From SZUA-309 sp965232595 (GTDB taxonomy: Bacteria > Pseudomonadota > Gammaproteobacteria > Pseudomonadales > Azotimanducaceae): DNA of 64,000 nt. The position numbers were made by a program, and so were the translations under genes. A model generated the notes under the pieces. The model was not told the origin of the DNA. It saw only the letters and a program-made list of their open reading frames with translations, and searched no databases. This document shows positions 62,215 through 64,000 of this stretch, one piece after another. The DNA lies in contig OZ246983.1 of NCBI GenBank assembly GCA_965232595.1, positions 4,588,001 through 4,652,000 on the forward strand, given 5' to 3'. Each line of letters starts with the position of its first letter. The stretch's first letter is position 1.

Positions 62215-63396
62215 TCAGAGATGCTCAGCGATTGCGGCGTAGACGGCATCCAGGCGGTTGAAGTCCTCACCCCGCCCCGCGTGCTCCCAGGCGCTGTGCA
62301 CGGCAATCACCAGGTTCTTCTCAGCGTTGATGTGGATGCCCTGGCCGAAAATGCCTGAGGCATTGTAGGTGCCGTCGGCGTTCAGCCACCAGAAGTACCC
62401 ATAGCCCTCGTAGCCTCTGGACGGCGCGGTGGATGCCGCCATCCAGCCTTCCGGCAGCACCCGTGTCCCATCAGCCAGCACTCCGTCCGCCAGGGCGAAG
62501 AGGCCAAGGCGGCCGTAGTCCCTGAGCGTGGCGTTGATGCAGCAGCCGCCGAACTCACCACCGGCCAGCTCGGTCAGCTGCCAGTAGGCATCCGCTTCCA
62601 TGCCAAAAGGGCCCCAGACCTTGCTTTCCAGGTAGGTGGCGAGGTTGTTGCCGATCGCCGCCCTGAGCAGCGTGCCGGCCAGATTGGTTTCCGCCGTGTT
62701 GTAGTTGAACCGCTCACCCGCCGGTGCCACCCGAGCCTTGCCGTTCAGGAAGTCGTAGAGCTCGATCGTTTCCCAGCTGGCGGTGGCCACGTCCGAGTTC
62801 GGATCGGCATAGTCTTCATTCCACTCCAGACCGGACGCCATCTGCAGCAGGTTTTTGATGGAGGTCTCTGAATACGGAGAGCCGGCCAGCCGCGGCAGGT
62901 AGTCGGCCACCTTCTCGTTGACGTTGTCGATGTAGCCATCCTGAACCGCCGCGCCAATCAGCATGGCAACCACCGACTTGGCGACGGAGAAAGACACCCA
63001 GCGGCTGTCCGCCGTGTTGCCGAGCCCGTAGCGCTCGTAGAGGATCTCGCCATCCTTGATCACCAGCAGGCCGGCGGTGTGATGCGCTTCGAAGTACTCG
63101 TCCAGCGTCATCGTTTCGGCACCGAGGTCCAATGGCAGCCCGCCCAGGTCCTGAAGGTTGACCGGCAGGGCCAGCGCTGAATCAGAAGCCTGAACTCTGC
63201 GGGTCGGCGCGATCTTCTCCATGTTCCGGAAGCCCACCACCTTGTCTTCCGGCCCCCAGAACAACGCTCCGTCCCGGTCAATGGAGCCGATTCTCTGGCC
63301 GTCCGCTGCGGGATCCAGGGTTGGCGCAAGATAGCTGTCGGCAAGAGCGAGGGTCGGCAGCAACAGGGCCGCCAGGCAGGCCAGCTTCAGTTTCAT
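62215..63396 (-). CDS. Exported serine hydrolase, class C beta-lactamase / 6-aminohexanoate hydrolase-like
   Basis: The 393-residue protein has a signal peptide (MKLKLACLAALLLPTLALA). The catalytic SxxK is in WVSFSVAKSVVAMLIGAAV near residues 138-141, and the second motif Tyr is in FNYNTAETN near residue 233. YNTAE recalls the nylon-oligomer hydrolase branch rather than the YxN of true beta-lactamases. Likely an esterase or amidase in the periplasm; substrate unknown. Its ribosome binding site lies inside a hairpin (63404-63425). Confidence 0.82.
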   Translation of the reverse strand: MKLKLACLAALLLPTLALADSYLAPTLDPAADGQRIGSIDRDGALFWGPEDKVVGFRNMEKIAPTRRVQASDSALALPVNLQDLGGLPLDLGAETMTLDEYFEAHHTAGLLVIKDGEILYERYGLGNTADSRWVSFSVAKSVVAMLIGAAVQDGYIDNVNEKVADYLPRLAGSPYSETSIKNLLQMASGLEWNEDYADPNSDVATASWETIELYDFLNGKARVAPAGERFNYNTAETNLAGTLLRAAIGNNLATYLESKVWGPFGMEADAYWQLTELAGGEFGGCCINATLRDYGRLGLFALADGVLADGTRVLPEGWMAASTAPSRGYEGYGYFWWLNADGTYNASGIFGQGIHINAEKNLVIAVHSAWEHAGRGEDFNRLDAVYAAIAEHL

Positions 63397-63403
63397 GAGG
63401 AAC

Positions 63404-63425
63404 CTCCGGAAGTGAGCTTCCGGAG
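63404..63425 (-). promoter_or_regulatory. Hairpin covering the Shine-Dalgarno of the serine hydrolase gene
   Basis: CTCCGGAAG-CTCA-CTTCCGGAG is a perfect 9-bp stem on the minus strand whose 3' arm contains four of the five bases of the GGAGG Shine-Dalgarno (63407-63403), 6 bases before the ATG. Folding would hide the site, so translation may need a signal or an opening factor. Confidence 0.45.
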
Positions 63426-63437
63426 AAGATACGCGAA

Positions 63438-63465
63438 GGTTCCAGCGGCGTCAGCCGCCGGAACC
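63438..63465 (-). terminator. Hairpin after the biotin carboxylase gene
   Basis: GGTTCC-A/C-GCGGC around GTCA with the complementary arm GCCGC-C-GGAACC gives a long nested stem just after the stop of the gene at 63474. No T-tract follows. It may separate this gene from the serine hydrolase gene. Confidence 0.45.
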
Positions 63466-63473
63466 GGCGTCGG

Positions 63474-64000
63474 CTAGACGGGCTTGACCACGAACAGCAG
63501 GTCGCCCTGGGTGACCTGCTGGCCCGTTGCCATGTTGATGCGGGTCACCTCGTACTCCCGCTCCGGGTCGTAGAGCACCGCATCGGTATTGAAGTCCTCG
63601 AGCTTCAGCGGCGTGAAGATCTTCATGGCTTCCAGCTGACCGATGGTATCCGACGCCTTGATCCTGGCGCCTACAGTGACGTACTCGGGTTCGGTCGGGG
63701 TCGGCGTGGTGTAGAAGATGGCCGTCGCCGGCGACAGCACCTTCAGCTCCTCGCTGTCCTCGATCCGGATGGCGTCGCTGTCGATCCCGCCGCTGACCTC
63801 GCCGGCGGAGGCGTCGATCTCGGCGATCAGGCTGTCCGAATCCGTTCGCTGCAGGAAGTCCGGCAGGTACCCGGTGTCGTAGATCCCCTTGTTGAACACA
63901 TCGTCGGCCAGCACCCGCTTCAGCAGCGGGATGTTGGTGCTGATGCCCTGAATCGTGATCCGGTCCAGATAGGCGAGCAGCTTAGCTACCGCAGACGGTC
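63474..64000 (-). CDS. Biotin carboxylase / biotin-carrier fusion, C-terminal part (runs off the window)
   Basis: The frame is open to the window edge. The first visible residues, AKLLAYLDRITIQGISTNIP followed by LLKRVL and YDTGYLPDFL, match the C-terminal end of biotin carboxylase subunits of acyl-CoA carboxylases. A linker of about 50 residues leads to a biotinyl-like domain with GQLEAMKIFTPLKL, the Lys of EAMKI being the expected biotinylation site. The domain is degenerate compared with the usual EAMKM. The substrate (acetyl-, propionyl- or other acyl-CoA) cannot be told from this part. The start lies outside the window. Confidence 0.75.
   Translation of the reverse strand, partial: PSAVAKLLAYLDRITIQGISTNIPLLKRVLADDVFNKGIYDTGYLPDFLQRTDSDSLIAEIDASAGEVSGGIDSDAIRIEDSEELKVLSPATAIFYTTPTPTEPEYVTVGARIKASDTIGQLEAMKIFTPLKLEDFNTDAVLYDPEREYEVTRINMATGQQVTQGDLLFVVKPV

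Noticed and set aside
1..64000. CRISPR arrays, insertion sequences or prophage genes
   Set aside because: No regularly spaced direct repeats, transposases, integrases (other than xerD) or phage structural genes were recognised.

Overview
The window is a GC-rich chromosomal segment of a gammaproteobacterium, densely packed with housekeeping genes. From rpsP-rimM-trmD-rplS through ffh, purL-tadA-guaA-guaB-xseA, der-bamB-yfgM-hisS-rodZ-pilW-rlmN-ndk, iscS-iscR-trmJ-suhB, secF-secD-yajC-tgt-queA-tRNA-Leu and lptG-lptF-pepA-holC-valS, the gene order matches what I recall of Pseudomonas aeruginosa. The organism is therefore related to, but not identical with, Pseudomonadales. No phage, transposase, integron or CRISPR array was seen. 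The only repeats are two REP/MITE-like inverted repeats between rpsP and ffh.

Layout. 1-966: 5' part of xerD and a long gene-free stretch carrying a probable sigma-54-driven structured RNA. 967-4875: ribosomal, tRNA-modification and SRP genes. 4977-7105: two inner-membrane proteins. 7139-9072: leuA with a leucine-rich leader peptide. 9094-12879: purT, a gamma-carbonic anhydrase, a DUF3135 protein, a NUDIX hydrolase and an LLM oxidoreductase. 12900-20300: the purine block, with a one-base frameshift near the end of purL. 20429-33431: xseA to trmJ. 33473-39699: suhB, Sec translocon accessory genes and queuosine genes. 39797-49448: tRNA-Leu(CAA), a thiolase, LPS export permeases, pepA, holC and valS. 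49497-64000 leaves the Pseudomonas-like order: quinone oxidoreductase, hisF-hisH, hemH, a LysR/TauE divergent pair, nhaA, napEDABC periplasmic nitrate reductase, an exported agmatinase-like enzyme with a downstream lipoprotein, a class-C beta-lactamase-like hydrolase and the 3' end of a biotin carboxylase/biotin-carrier gene.

Most notable points. (1) The xerD-rplS gap has a near-consensus -24/-12 promoter, an upstream nested inverted repeat, several stem-loops, a 13-bp stem holding a 31-nt C/U-rich loop, a second copy of the same 11-nt pyrimidine motif and a terminator. This looks like an undescribed regulatory RNA that exposes anti-Shine-Dalgarno-like sequence. (2) The isc locus is reduced to iscR and iscS: iscU, iscA, hscB, hscA and fdx are absent from the place they usually occupy, ispG is missing from its usual slot, and IscS lacks the C-terminal tail associated with IscU binding. 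(3) leuA is preceded by a leader peptide with five consecutive Leu codons whose GTG start coincides with the predicted transcription start. (4) A lipoprotein gene after the agmatinase has no canonical start codon and probably begins at ATT.
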